Assembly: GCA_027972325.1 (NCBI GenBank) | Contig: JAPMOS010000149.1 | Span: 1-64,000 of the forward strand | From: Paratrimastix pyriformis | Taxonomy: Eukaryota > Preaxostyla > Paratrimastigidae | DNA: 64,000 bases | Reading direction: 5' to 3' | Shown: piece by piece, positions 21,293-32,404 of the stretch | Numbering within the stretch: the stretch's first letter is position 1 | Layout: each line of letters begins with the position of its first letter | The notes under the pieces: model-generated | Seen by the model: only the letters and a program-made list of their open reading frames with translations | Told to the model about the DNA's origin: nothing | Databases searched by the model: none | Program-made: the position numbers and the translations under genes

Positions 21293-22365
21293 ACGGCTCA
21301 CCTTCTCGATTTTTGCGTCTGCCCATCTGCGCGCCCCGCCTCTCGGATCCCCGCGCCCCCGCCACCCTGGCGGCACCCGCTTCATGAATGGCGGCCCCCG
21401 CTTCGCGGATGGAACCTGCCACGGCTGACCTGCCAACAGGGGGTCTGTTGGGAAGAGTGGTTTCGTACATCACAGAGCTGTTATGCCTGCTGGCACCCGG
21501 GTGTAGTCCTGGGGTGGCTTGGCACACTCATTCACTCCCTATCCTGCCCTGCGCTCCTTTTGCTGATTCGGCCACCGACCGGCCTGCGCCGTCTGGCTTT
21601 ACTCCACCCCGCCATGCCTGGCCCGCGAGCAGTATGTCTGTTTGGAGGTGGGCTGGGTTGTTGCCGAGAAGAGAAGAGGGTTGCCCAGTGAGTGGGAGGG
21701 GGTGAGTGGGAGGGGGAAGGGGGCTGGGATGACTCTTTCCACTCTTTCCTCATCACACTTCCAATTTCTCTGCTCCGCCATCCTGCATCGACGCGCGCCC
21801 GCTTCGCCGGCTCGACCATCTCCGTAGTATGTCTGTTCGGCTTCGCACCTTTCCTTGGGTTGGGGTGGAAGTTCTGCGCGGGGAGGGTGATCATGACTCG
21901 TACCTCCCTCTCAACCCACTCTGGCTCCTCTCGCCCTTCTAGTGGTCGTGTTGCCTGCGGTCCTGCCTCTCTCCGGACTACAACAACGGCTGCTGCCCCG
22001 ATCATGTTGCAGAATGACCATGCTCAGCTTCAGTCCTCCCAAACTGCCCCTCGTGCCACGAACGCGACCACTCTCCCATTTTCCACTTTCGTGCAACTCA
22101 ATTCCTCCCCTCCCGGAAGTGGAATATGGCGAGAGCAACCCGTTCTTCTCTTGAACTTGTCACCGACACCCTGTTACATGAGGGTCGGAGAGCCGTCGCC
22201 TGGCCAGGCCCGAGGCAGGGGGTGGGGCTGGCGGGGTGGCCATGACATCGCCTCTGTGGCCGTGATGGACATCATCAGGCGGGGCAGGAGCGGCAAAGCC
22301 TGGCAGGGTCGGGGTGGCGGCCTGGGAAGGGAAGCACGAGGAGGGAAGCACGGATGAGCCACGGT
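21293..22365. other. Unassigned sequence
   Basis: No gene or element recognised. It contains two similar short pieces (AGTATGTCTGTTTGG near 21630 and AGTATGTCTGTTCGG near 21825) and ends at the start of the (GAT)n run. Open frames on both strands have no family signature. Confidence 0.4.
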
Positions 22366-22369
22366 GCGA

Positions 22370-22925
<556 letters not shown>

Positions 22926-23148
22926 AGAGACATGCTGTGTATTTGCGAGGACGCAGGCGAAGAGAAACCTTACTCCCGCCTTCGCGTCGCGCGTTACACG
23001 TTCCGATGGGGGCCCTGGGCCTAATGACCTCGTGTTGGGCCCTCCTCGGCCGGGGCAGCCGCGGCGAGCGGAGCCCCAGTGGGTGGGTGATAGGGGGGCG
23101 GCGGGGGTGGGGGTGGGGCGGGGGTGCCTTGTGTCAGGGTGCGGCTCG
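22926..23148 (-). mobile_element. LINE-A 3' tail inserted in a (GAT)n run
   Basis: Begins GAGAGACATGCTGTG and carries the diverged tail and 3' UTR, ending at GGTGCGGCTCGTCG. (GAT)n continues on both sides. It is shortened by small deletions relative to the 9083 end. Confidence 0.85.
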
Positions 23149-23380
<232 letters not shown>

Positions 23381-23692
23381 TGCGCGCCTGGATGAATGAG
23401 ACGGACCCCATCCTGCACGCTGGGGCGCACCATCCCCGTTGCTGTTGGTGTCGCTCCAACCCCATCACCATCATCCTCCCCAGCTGCTGCATGTAGAAGC
23501 GGCACGGGTGTCGAACCCACGGGGGAAGCCATCGCACTCAGCCCACGCGGCGATGATGGTGATGGTGATGATGATGATGATGGTGATGATGGCGGGGCAG
23601 GGGTTGGGCCGGTTGAAGCGGTGTAAGTCACGCGGGTTGGGGTGGGCGGGAAGGGCGGCGCCGTGGGAAGCATGTCGCCTCCCGGACCTGTC

Positions 23693-23727
<35 letters not shown>

Positions 23728-23880
23728 TGGGGGGAGGAGGAGGAGGAGGAGGAGGAGGAGAAGGAGAAGGAGGAGGAGGAGGAGGAGGAGGTGGGGAGGG
23801 ATGGGCACACGGGGTGAATTTCTGTCTATCACCATCATCATTCAATCATCATATCATCATCCAATCATCATCATCCATTT
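23381..23880. other. Mixed low-complexity sequence
   Basis: A short unique block (23385-23690) is followed by (GT)n at 23695-23725, (GGA)n at 23729-23795 and CATCATCCAAT units at 23830-23875. The last is the left flank of the following element. No gene is supported. Confidence 0.5.
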
Positions 23881-24195
23881 TTCCCCGGGGTTCTAGCCGA
23901 TCAGCACATTCAAATTGCGTGCTCTGTTCCCTCGTGCATGCATATTGCCGAGGAGAATCATCTTAGTGACTTTCAAGTTCATTTTCTAAAAGAGCACGCA
24001 CAATGTGGCAAGCGCGAAGTGTTTCTTGAATTTTTCAATCGCGCTGAGGAAGATGATCTGGTCTTCCACGACCTTGACCACATTTCTACTTTCAAGAATT
24101 CGATGCTGGATGAATTTTGCAAACTCTTTGGGCATTTGGGTTTCTCTTCTGGAGCGCTTCCTTCGAGTACCTTGTTGAAGGGCATCATTGAATGA
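23881..24195 (+). CDS. Element ORF-a, C2H2-like finger protein
   Basis: The frame is open from before 23881; the first ATG is at 23938. Upstream of that ATG the frame reads CSVPSCMHIAEE and continues to FQVHFLKEHAQC. This gives C-X4-C-X14-H-X4-H, compatible with a C2H2 finger, so initiation may lie further upstream. The rest is an ordinary mixed sequence (KREVFLEFFNRAEEDDLVF, LDEFCKLFGHLGF) without a family I recognise. The stop codon overlaps the ATG of the next frame as ATGA. Confidence 0.45.
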   Translation, partial: FPGVLADQHIQIACSVPSCMHIAEENHLSDFQVHFLKEHAQCGKREVFLEFFNRAEEDDLVFHDLDHISTFKNSMLDEFCKLFGHLGFSSGALPSSTLLKGIIE

Positions 24196-25121
24196 TGATA
24201 AACGTGTTGGCCCGGGGAATAGAAGCAAACGTTGAATCGCTGCAGAAGGGCTGTTCTCCAGCTGTGTCTCGGGATCGCATTGCCGTCTGGATCCAGAAAC
24301 TATTGTCCTCGTTTATGTGGCAGTGCTATCTCAAGTATCGAGACGACGCTCCACCATCTCATTCTCGCCACTCTTCGGCATCCTCAACTGACGACTCTTC
24401 TGACCCTCCAACTTCGCCAGAACGTTTTCCTACGCGTACCCATCAACGTGGTGGGGGACCGGGACGTGTCCATTCCCGGTCTCACTCATCATCTGATTCA
24501 TCGGCGACGAGGTGCAACAAGACTCCCCGTTCCCGCGTCCGTTCACGCTCACCGAAGCACGCGGATGCAAAGGGGGGTTCGCCTCGCCCCTCGGCCAAGA
24601 AGGCTGCGCGCACGGAGGCGACCTCCACACGGAAGTTGCCTGCCTCCCCGCCTGCCCGGGAGGTGACGCCGCCCCCGCCTCCGCCCCCCCCTGCCGCCTT
24701 GGTGCCGGCCCCCGGTCCGGTCCAAACTGAGCAGGGGAAGCCGCTCCTGCAGTCCGCCTTGGGTCTCGCCCAGGCGGGATGGAAGGCGATCAAGGGGCCG
24801 TTTGCGCGGGCAGCCCCCGCTCCAACCAAGCCGGCTGCGGCCAAGTCGAGTGTTCTGGCGCCCCCTCCACCACCTCCCCCCACTTCTTGCCCTTCTGACC
24901 CTCCTTCACGTCCATCTGCTCCTCCTCTTCCCTCTGCCTCCCCAATCTCGTGTGCCGATCTTGGCGTCCGTGTGGTGCGTGCTGGGCGTTCTCCTTTTCC
25001 AACCCCGGATGGACCGGCGGTGAGAGACTTCTCGTGGTTGCGCGCGAGCACTGTCTATGTGTGCTACACCCACGCACGATGGTATGTCGGGAGTAAACCT
25101 CCCCCGTTCAGGCCTTTTTAA
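24192..25121 (+). CDS. Element ORF-b, Ser/Arg- and Pro-rich protein
   Basis: 309 codons. The N-terminal 50 residues are helical-looking (VESLQKGCSPAVSRDRIAVW, SFMWQCYLKY). A Ser/Arg-rich stretch follows (RSRSHSSSDSS, RSRVRSRSPKHAD), then two poly-Pro runs separated by QSALGLAQAGWKAIKGPFA. This is the composition of a nucleic-acid-binding ORF1-type protein, but no named domain is visible. It starts on the ATG overlapping the preceding stop, so it may be translated by termination-reinitiation. A one-base frame change between two halves of one ORF is the alternative. Confidence 0.5.
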   Translation: MMINVLARGIEANVESLQKGCSPAVSRDRIAVWIQKLLSSFMWQCYLKYRDDAPPSHSRHSSASSTDDSSDPPTSPERFPTRTHQRGGGPGRVHSRSHSSSDSSATRCNKTPRSRVRSRSPKHADAKGGSPRPSAKKAARTEATSTRKLPASPPAREVTPPPPPPPPAALVPAPGPVQTEQGKPLLQSALGLAQAGWKAIKGPFARAAPAPTKPAAAKSSVLAPPPPPPPTSCPSDPPSRPSAPPLPSASPISCADLGVRVVRAGRSPFPTPDGPAVRDFSWLRASTVYVCYTHARWYVGSKPPPFRPF

Positions 25122-25267
25122 AATGTCTTTTCGTTCTTTTGTTTCATGGATGCGGGGGGTTCTGCGTGTTCTCTCTCTCCTGTCCGCTCCTTCCATTCCA
25201 TGCGTCTGCTGCTGGTCTTCAGTGGACGAGTGCGTCGTCCATGTTGGTTGGTGGTTTATCGCATGTT

Positions 25268-25350
25268 ACCCCCCCACTTCGGTGGGATGCACCCCCCGTT
25301 ATGAGCTGATCAATACAGGGGGTGTTGGGCGGGGGACCCCTTTTGGGGTT
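25268..25350 (+). other. 3' hairpins of the 23.9-kb element
   Basis: CCCACTTCGGTGGG (25273-25286) is a perfect stem with a TTCG loop. ACCCCTTTTGGGGT (25336-25349) is a second stem-loop. They lie within the last 100 bp before the flanking repeat and are candidates for the 3' structure recognised by a reverse transcriptase. Confidence 0.5.
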
Positions 25351-25372
25351 TCTCCAAGTATCCAACACACAC

Positions 25373-25640
25373 TCATCATCCAATCATCATCATCCAATCA
25401 TCATCATCCAATCATCATCATCCAATCATCATCCAATCATCATCATCCAATCATCATCATCCAATCATCATCATCCAATCATCATCCAATCATCATCATC
25501 ATCCAATCATCATCATCATCCAATCATCATCACCATCACCATCACCATCACCATCATCACCATCATCCAGCATCATCATATCATCATCATCATCCTCCGA
25601 TCATCATCATCATCACCATCACCCGATCATCATCATCCTT
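25373..25640. repeat. CATCATCCAAT-type repeat
   Basis: Variants of CATCATCCAAT, then CACCAT units. Right flank of the preceding element and probable 3' flank of the WDR31-like gene. Confidence 0.95.
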
Positions 25641-28600
25641 CCTGCCGAGGCGGACCCCCCATGGCTGTAGTGAGCACGTCTGTTCGGGTTCGCTCCAGCA
25701 TATGCACCCCCGCAGGTTGGTAACCCGCTCCTGGGCCCAGCGGCCGCAGCTGCATCGGAGGCGCCCAATGGTCTGCCGATGCTGTTGGTGTTGCTGCTGC
25801 GGCGGGGAGCGAGTCAGGGCTACGGGCGGGGTGGGAAGAGGACAGCCAAGAAAGCCGAGGTGGAAAAAGTTCGTGTCAGTCAAATCGCAAGCATAATGAT
25901 CGCCAGGATTCCGGATGAGGATGAACATCCCCATGTCTACCGACACACACAGCCACAACCGACACACACCGCCGACACACAAACCGCCGACACACAAACC
26001 GCCGACACACAAACCGCCGACACACAAACCGCCGACACACAAACCGCCGACACACAAACCGCCGACACACAAACCGCCGACACACAAACCGCCGACACAC
26101 ACAGACACACACAGACGACCCACACACAGCCGAGAGAACATGCTGTGTATTTCCGACACACAGGCGACATACAGCCGACACACAGACAGACAGACACAGC
26201 CGACACACAAACCGCTGGATGAACCTGATCATGGTCTGTACATCCCAGGCGTCGAGGCCCTGGTCGTGCGTAAGACACACACAGCCGACACACACACACC
26301 CGACACACACAGACAGATACACACAGCCGACACACACAGACAGCAGACACACGACACAGACAGCCACACAAACCGCTGAACGGACCTGGCCATGGTCTGT
26401 ACATCCCAGGCGTAGAGGCCCTGGTCGTGCGTGCAAGACACACACAGACGACACACAGCCGACACCCCAGGATGGACCTGATCATGGTTTGTACATCCCA
26501 GGCGTGGCGTGCGTGCAAGATACACACAGACACACACAAGCGGACACACAGACAGATCCACACAGACAGCCACACAAACCGCTGGACGGACCTGGCCATG
26601 GTCTGACATCCCAGGCGTAGAGGCCCTGGTCGAACGTGCAAGACACACAGACACACACACCCGACACACACAGACAGATACACAGACGACACACACAGCC
26701 ACACAAACCGCTGGACGGACCTGGCCATGGTCTGTACATCCCAGGCATAGAGGCCCTGGTCCGTGCGTGCGAGACACACAGACACACAGACAGACGACAC
26801 AGACAGACAACACACACAGCCGACACACAAACCGCTGGACGGACCTGGCCATGGTCTGTACATCCCAGGCATAGAGGCCCTGGTCGAACGTGGCCGCCGC
26901 CAGGACGCTTCGGGCACCGGAACTGCTGGGCGAGGAGAGGAAGTCAGGAGGGAGTGAGGAACGGAATCAGGATTGTTTTTTTTTTGTTTTGTTTTTTGAC
27001 ACGGGTGGGTGTTATAACCAGGCGAACATCTACTTTCGGAAAAAAACAAAAACGATTTGGAAATGAACGAGAAAAAACCCACATCGCCCCCCCCCCCCCC
27101 CCCCCCCCCCCCTTCCTCCCATAATCTTTTCGTTGACCTGACTGGGCGACCTTCCGATCAAAACAAGCGAACCAACAACGCGCTGTTGGTGTGACGTTAG
27201 GGTTGTGTTACGTTACGGTTGTTTAGCCGTTAAGGTTGATTTGATACAAAATAACCAAAAACCTCGTCAAACTCGTCGGTTAACTCGGAACCGCACTCGT
27301 AGAGTTCCCCGACCTCCCACCTGAGGCAGTGTTTAGCCACAGACAACGGACCGTGGAGCTGAGGCAGGTCACGGCAGCGGGAAGTTCCATGGAAGTATGC
27401 ACTCCCAAAAAAAAAAAAATATGGGACACATCCCATAATTTTTTGCCCCTGCAGCCGACCTCAAAACGCCCCCAAAAAAAACTGTTCTAAACACTGCGCC
27501 GAGAGTCACAGACAACGGACCTCCCACCGGCTGTGGAGCTGAGGCAGGTCACGGCCGCGGGCAGCTCCTTGGAGAGGCCGTCCGAAAACCCAATCATGGG
27601 ACACATCAAAATATTGTCTCATCGAAAAAAATTCTGGGACATCTCCCATATTTTTTTCAACAAACGGGCGGACCTCCCACCGGCGGTGGAGCTGAGGCAG
27701 GTCACGGCCGCGGGCAGCTCCTTGAAGAGGACGCCCTCCCGAAAAAAAATTCTGGGATGTGTCCCATAATTTTTTGCAACTGCAGCCGACCTCAAAACCA
27801 CGAACCTGGCATCACACCCACCACACAGCCACAGACAACGGACCTCCCACCGGCCGTGGAGCTGAGGCAGGTCACGGCCGCGGGCAGCTCCTTGGAGAGG
27901 ACACACTCGCCCGTGTCGATCGACCAGACCATCAGCCGCCGGTCGTTGGACCCGCTCACCACACTGGTGTGGGCGGACGTGGTGATGATGGGGGGGGGGG
28001 GGGGGGAGGGAGGGGAGATGAGGGGTAATGTCGACTTGCCCAGAAAAAATTCAATTTTTTTTTTTTTTTAATTTTGACAAGAAAAACAATTTGAAAATGT
28101 GGCCAGTTAAAACCATGGATGAATGAGAGGGGAATGGGAGTGATGAGATGATGAGGGGAGGGAGATTTGGGGTGGATGAAGACGCAGATCGACCAGACCA
28201 TCAGCCGGCGGTCGTTGGACCCGCTCACCACACTGGTGTGGGTGTATTGGATGTGGGGGAGAATAGAAAAAAAAATTCAAAAATGCAAAAATTCAAAAGG
28301 AGGGCAACACACCCCGGGTGGGGATGAGCGGATCAAGAAAATTCAAAAAAATTCAAAAAGGAGACGGACTAGGGCATCTCACCCCGGGCCAGGAAGGCGC
28401 AGGCCCCAACGGCCTGGGTGTGTCCACAGAATTTGACCTGCGGCCGATCCATGAAGCGCCGATCCCAGAGCTGCGCCCCACGTGATGCGGATAATGTGGT
28501 GATGACGATGATGATTGAATGGTGGCATGATTGAATGATGATGATGATCACTGGGTGGTGATGGTGATGACTGGATGACTGGATGACTGGCTGACTGGCT

Positions 28601-31600
28601 GACTGGATGATTGGTGCACCAGGCTGGCCCCCGGTCGGGAGGAGCCATCATACGGGTCATTCGCCCCCCCCCCCCCCCCCCCGCGGAGTGTAACGCATGT
28701 TTCTTCTTGAACTTGTCGCCTGCGCCCTCGCATATACACAGCATGTTCTCGTGCTGATGATGCTGATGATGCTGGTGATGATGAGAGGGCCACAGCAACC
28801 AGACCTTCAGCTCGCATCCATCGCCGTCGTACCCTTTGAAGATCCGCATCCAACACACAGAAAACATGCGCCGAAAAGAAGAGGCCACAAGCAACCAGAC
28901 CTTCAGCTCGCACCATCGCCGTCATACCCCCGCATCCAACACACAAAACACAAGCGCCGAATAGAAGAGGGGCACATCCCCACAGCCCAACCAGACCTCG
29001 TCGTACCCTTCGAAGATCCGCATCCAACACACAGAAAACATGCGCCGAAAAGAAGAGGGGCACGTCCCACAGCCCAACCAACCAGACCTTCAGCTCGCAT
29101 CCATCGCCGTCGTATCCTTTGAAGGCCGCCAGAATCCGATTGCCCGAGGCGTCGATGTCAAGGGCAAGCTGTGTGTGGGAGAAGAGGTGATGGGGTGCTG
29201 GGTGGTGAGGATTACAAATGATGACACAATTCTCGCGTTCCTGTTTTCGAGCGCAAGTAATACACTTCATCTTTCTCTGGGCACAGGCGAACTGCAATGA
29301 GGCCGAGACGAGCCACACACGGCAAAAACCGAGATGAGCCCCGAGCCAAAACCAACAAACAATTCAACCCAATCAATCAACAGACACTGACACTCCGAAG
29401 AGGGACGGACAGCGATTTGGGTACGGCTTTGGATGAGGGTCAGCGAGGGCATCATTCAAATCCATTCAAATCCATTACGCATGGCGCGAAGGCGCGAGTA
29501 ACCTTTCTTCTTGAACTTGTCGCCTGCGCCCTCGCAAATACACAGCATGTTCTCTCTCTCTCTCTCTCTCTCTCTCCATTCAAATCCATTCAAATCCATT
29601 CAAATCCATTCAAATCCATTCAAATCCATTCAAAAACCATTCAAAAACCATTCAAAAACCATTCAAAAACCATTCAAACGGACGAAGAGGGACGGACAGC
29701 GATCTGGGTGGAGGCGGCCACGGCCTGGATGAGGGTCAGCGAGCGGGCATCCCACAGCCGCAGCTTGAGGTCTTCGCTCGCCTGCAGGACGGTGTCGCCC
29801 GCTGGGAAGTACTTCACCCCCGTCACCTGCACCCGTCAGGTGTGTGTGTGTGAGGATCGGGATCGGCGAATGGATGGAAAATTTAAAAACATCCAAAAAA
29901 AAAGCCGCAGAAATCCGCAGAAATCCGCAGAGTTTCGCCGAAAATCCGGAAAAATCCGCGAAAATCCGCGATAATCCAGGCAGGTGAGGGGAGAGAGAAG
30001 AAGGGGGGGATGAACAAGAGAAACGAGGGGTGAAAACACCAGCACCCGGGAGCAACCTCGAACGATCATTCTAGCCAGCCATCGCGTGTGTGTGTGGCGT
30101 GTGGTGGCACGTGTGATGTGCATGATGATTGAATGATGGATGATGATACAGAATGATGATTTCAATCATCATTGGATGATGACTGGGTGATGATGATGAT
30201 TGGAGGACTGGCCGATGCCGATGGTGATTGGATGATGATGATTGGATGCCGATGATGATTGGATGATGATGATGATTGGATATTTGTGAATGTGGAGTTT
30301 CGGACCAGGTTCTGGCTAAGGCGCTGACAGGCGAGGGATGTGGCCGTCTCATTGTCCCAGATGTGGAGCGCAGTGTCCCGGCCCCCCGAGCAGCAATATC
30401 GGCCGTCTGGTGGGCGATAGGTGGGGGCGGGGGCGATGAAGATGATGATTTGATGATGCAATTGGAAGATGATTGGATGGTGATGACCGAATGATGATTA
30501 TTGGATGATGGTGATGATTGGCTGATGATTGGCTGATGAGTCGGTGTGTGGTGATGATTGATGACGATTAGATGACGATTGGATGATGATGATGGTGGTG
30601 GTGGTGGTGGGTGTGGTGGCGGTGATGGGTGGTGATGGTGATGGGTGATGACTGGATGAGATTGGATGCTGATTGGATGTTGCCGATGATGGGAGGAGGA
30701 GGAGGAGGAGGAGGACTGGAGGAACCGGGGGGGATGCTGGTAAGACGCAGAGCGATGTGGGTGATGTTGACACGGAGGGAGATGAGACGGAGGTCGCTAA
30801 CGACCTGGGGCAATATCGACTGTGGTCACGCTGAGCCGATGCCCATCTAAGGTGCGACCCGGGGCCACCAGTACGGGAGCCGCGAGAGCGTCGTCGTTAT
30901 CTGAACAGGGGGGATATCCACATCGTTTGGTGGTGGTCTGGTGATGAGTCGAACTGACCTGTGTGGGATGGCCACGGAGCCTTCCATAATTTGACGGTGC
31001 AGTCGCGTGATGCCGTCGCGAGCAAGCGATTGCGCGGACAATAGGCAATCTGACGAAGGGGAATATATATTGATGGCATCATCGAAAAACAAAAAAAACG
31101 GATGGCGACCAAACCTGATTGATGGATTTCAAATGGCCTTCAAAAGACGCGACAATGCGGCCGTGCGCCAAATCGAACAACTGGGCAGTCTGCGCGGGAA
31201 ATTGGCGATAGAGATAGTGTCACCAAAGACCTGGTCCTCACTTGCGGAAAGCAAAAAGTTGGGGTCATTGCCCAGCAGACAGCAGCCAAAAACAGGTTCC
31301 TGCCGATCGATGTGTTGAGAAGCGGAAAATAATTGATCGAACCGAATGAAGAAAGAGAGGAATGTCAGCCACCATAGAACTCAGAGGAGTTGTTGTACGG
31401 GCTGCGGGCTGTGAATGACAGCAGCCCATCTCTCAAGAACGGGGCGGAATCAAAAAAACAAAAACAGAAGAAGAGTATTCACAACCCGATAGGTTATTAT
31501 TGTGATGAGCTGCGGAAGAGGGAAACAGAGGAGCGGAGGAGAAACCAAATGTCATCTAAGCTGTGGTAAGGCGGGATTTCGAGACCATCTCCATTTTCTT

Positions 31601-32167
31601 ATCCACAGCAGAAAAATTCGAAAAAGATCTCCAATCATTGGAGTTCACCTTCCTCCGCATCGTCGAGCACCACAGGGTTGTTGAGGGATCCCACCCCAGC
31701 CGAACTGTGGTGCGGATCATCGGACGCACTCCGCTGAGGTGGCTCTTGCCTCATCGGTGGGCGATACTGGGGCGCGGCCGTTGGGGAGAGCGGGATGATG
31801 GTGGGTTTTGGGGCCACCGATGACGGGGTCCCAGCGGCGGTTGATCTGGTAAACAAGAAGAGGAGAGGAGATGTGAGACTCCCACTTCCCGATATTATCT
31901 GGCATGTGCACAGAGGAAAGTGTGATGATGGTGTGTTGGATTCCGGCAAAGAACGGACTCAGTCTTGTGGTCGCCTGTTGGTGTTGTTGATGATGATGAT
32001 GATAGTGCGGCTGCTGGTGGTCGTGTCCCAGTCGACAGCTCCGGGGTGCTTGACCCCGCTTGTGCTGCTGCTGTTGATGACGATGATGTTGATGTGGTCG
32101 GCATCTGTGTGTGTGCAGTCCCATCCGAAGCAGGCTGCTGTTGCTGTTGCTGTTGCTGTAGCAGTGG

Positions 32168-32226
<59 letters not shown>

Positions 32227-32400
32227 GCTGCTGCTGCTGCTGCTCGGAGGGCGGGAGCGGCAGCTCATCATCGGCCTGGGGGGCCGCGGGTCGGATGGTG
32301 GCGGGGGCCTTGCGAAGGGGCGCGGGGTCGGGTTCGGGCCAGGGGGGCAGGCGGGACAGGTCAGGCCAGGGGAGGTCGGCGAGGGGCCAGGGATCTGTGA
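25640..32400 (-). CDS. WDR31: WDR31-like WD40-repeat protein, multi-exon
   Basis: Ten consecutive exons join in phase: 31299-31231, 31189-31115, 31049-30959, 30900-about 30799, 30406-30306, 29826-29698, 29168-29088, 28470-28383, 27963-27844 and 26925-26845. They give WD40 blades such as NFLLSASEDQTAQLFDL, LLATASRDCTVKLW, GRYCCSGGRDTALHIWD, LQASEDLKLRLWDARSL, KGYDGDGCELKLWDRR and VLAAATFDQGLYAWDVQT. Order and phrases (SEDxTLRLWD, GxxGEGCEATLWDLR, a CGHxQxVxxCxFL segment) agree with my memory of animal WDR31, a protein linked to cilia and ELMOD signalling. Upstream low-complexity coding sequence (about 32395-31640: poly-Gln, Ser/Thr, and NPVVLDDAEEGEL) is probably its N-terminus; 25880-25640 is probably its tail. 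Both ends are inferred. Introns are swollen by satellites and copied exon fragments. Confidence 0.75.
25965..26110. repeat. 15-bp minisatellite in the WDR31-like gene
   Basis: ACACAAACCGCCGAC units, about ten copies. The AAACCGC part matches the start of intron 10 (read on the minus strand, after the donor), so it probably arose by amplification of that intron edge. A 20-bp LINE-A tail scrap (GAGAACATGCTGTGTATTT) interrupts the array at 26133-26152. Confidence 0.9.
26215..26845 (-). repeat. Tandem copies of the exon-10 end of the WDR31-like gene
   Basis: Five extra copies of the exon end coding DQGLYAWDVQTM, each with the donor and first intron bases, lie near 26225, 26390, 26475, 26590 and 26720. 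They follow the genuine exon at 26925-26845. ACAC-rich filler separates them. Copies differ by substitutions and small deletions (two lack part of the Gly-Leu-Tyr codons). Confidence 0.85.
26985..27085. repeat. Short dispersed repeat R2, copy 1
   Basis: Shares TTTTTTGACACGGGTGGG, GTTATAA and ACGAGAAAAAACCC blocks, in the same order, with 51388-51480. It lies in the last placed intron of the WDR31-like gene and is followed by a run of about 28 C. Confidence 0.6.
27300..27830 (-). repeat. Tandem partial copies of exon 9 of the WDR31-like gene
   Basis: Three extra copies of the segment coding ELPAAVTCLSSTAGG lie at about 27730-27660, 27585-27510 and 27390-27330, downstream of the genuine exon (27963-27844). 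Intervening pieces carry ATTATGGGACAC or TGGGATGTGTCCCATA motifs and A tracts. Confidence 0.85.
28190..28240 (-). repeat. Upstream partial copy of exon 9
   Basis: Codes VVSGSNDRRLMVWSI like the start of exon 9 (27963 on) and sits 240 bp before it in the gene. The copy then runs into unrelated sequence. Confidence 0.8.
28618..28752 (+). mobile_element. Solo LINE-A 3' tail
   Basis: GGAGGAGCCATCATACGG, then a C run, then the terminal GCCCTCGCATATACACAGC to TGTTCTC. GAT/CTGATG-type repeats lie downstream. It sits in an intron of the WDR31-like gene, antisense to it. Confidence 0.85.
28800..29085 (-). repeat. Tandem copies of the exon-7/intron-7 junction, WDR31-like gene
   Basis: The exon end coding GYDGDGCELK with its GTCTGG donor and the following intron (TTTTCGGCGCATG, GTGTGTTGGATGCGG) recurs about three times with a period of roughly 90-100 bp. 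It follows the genuine exon 7 (29168-29088). Two copies are internally deleted. Confidence 0.85.
29404..29692. repeat. CATTCAAATC decamer array split by a LINE-A tail
   Basis: ATTCAAATCC units lie on both sides of a plus-strand LINE-A tail (29484-about 29560, ending TGTTCTC then (TC)n). Immediately outside the array, 29396-29455 repeats part of exon 6 of the WDR31-like gene (GACGGACAGCGAT...GGATGAGGGTCAGCGA), whose genuine copy is at 29691 onward. Confidence 0.85.
30100..30290. repeat. GAT/ATTGG repeats in a WDR31-like intron
   Basis: Imperfect GATGATGATTGGATG units. A similar tract occupies 30420-30660. Both lie in introns. Confidence 0.85.
32160..32245 (-). repeat. CAA/CAG tract coding poly-Gln
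   Basis: About 28 Gln codons on the minus strand, mostly CAA then CAG, in the presumed N-terminal exon of the WDR31-like gene. Shorter Gln and Ser runs follow. Confidence 0.9.
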
Positions 32401-32404
32401 AGAA

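Larger units (their letters stand above)
23881..25372 (+). mobile_element. ORF-bearing element inserted in a CATCATCCAAT repeat
   Basis: A 1.5-kb block of unique sequence bounded on both sides by the same CATCATCCAAT-type repeat (23830-23880 and 25373 on). It holds two overlapping coding frames and ends in two compact hairpins. The flanks suggest insertion into a simple repeat, as for LINE-A copies, but the LINE-A tail is absent, so it belongs to another family. Confidence 0.55.

Noticed and set aside
23505-23565. tRNA-like piece around GGGTTCGACACCC on the minus strand
   Set aside because: Only a B-box-like part is present; total length and arms do not make a tRNA.
25925-26110. CRISPR-like or coding repeat
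   Set aside because: A simple 15-bp tandem array with no spacers, lying in an intron.
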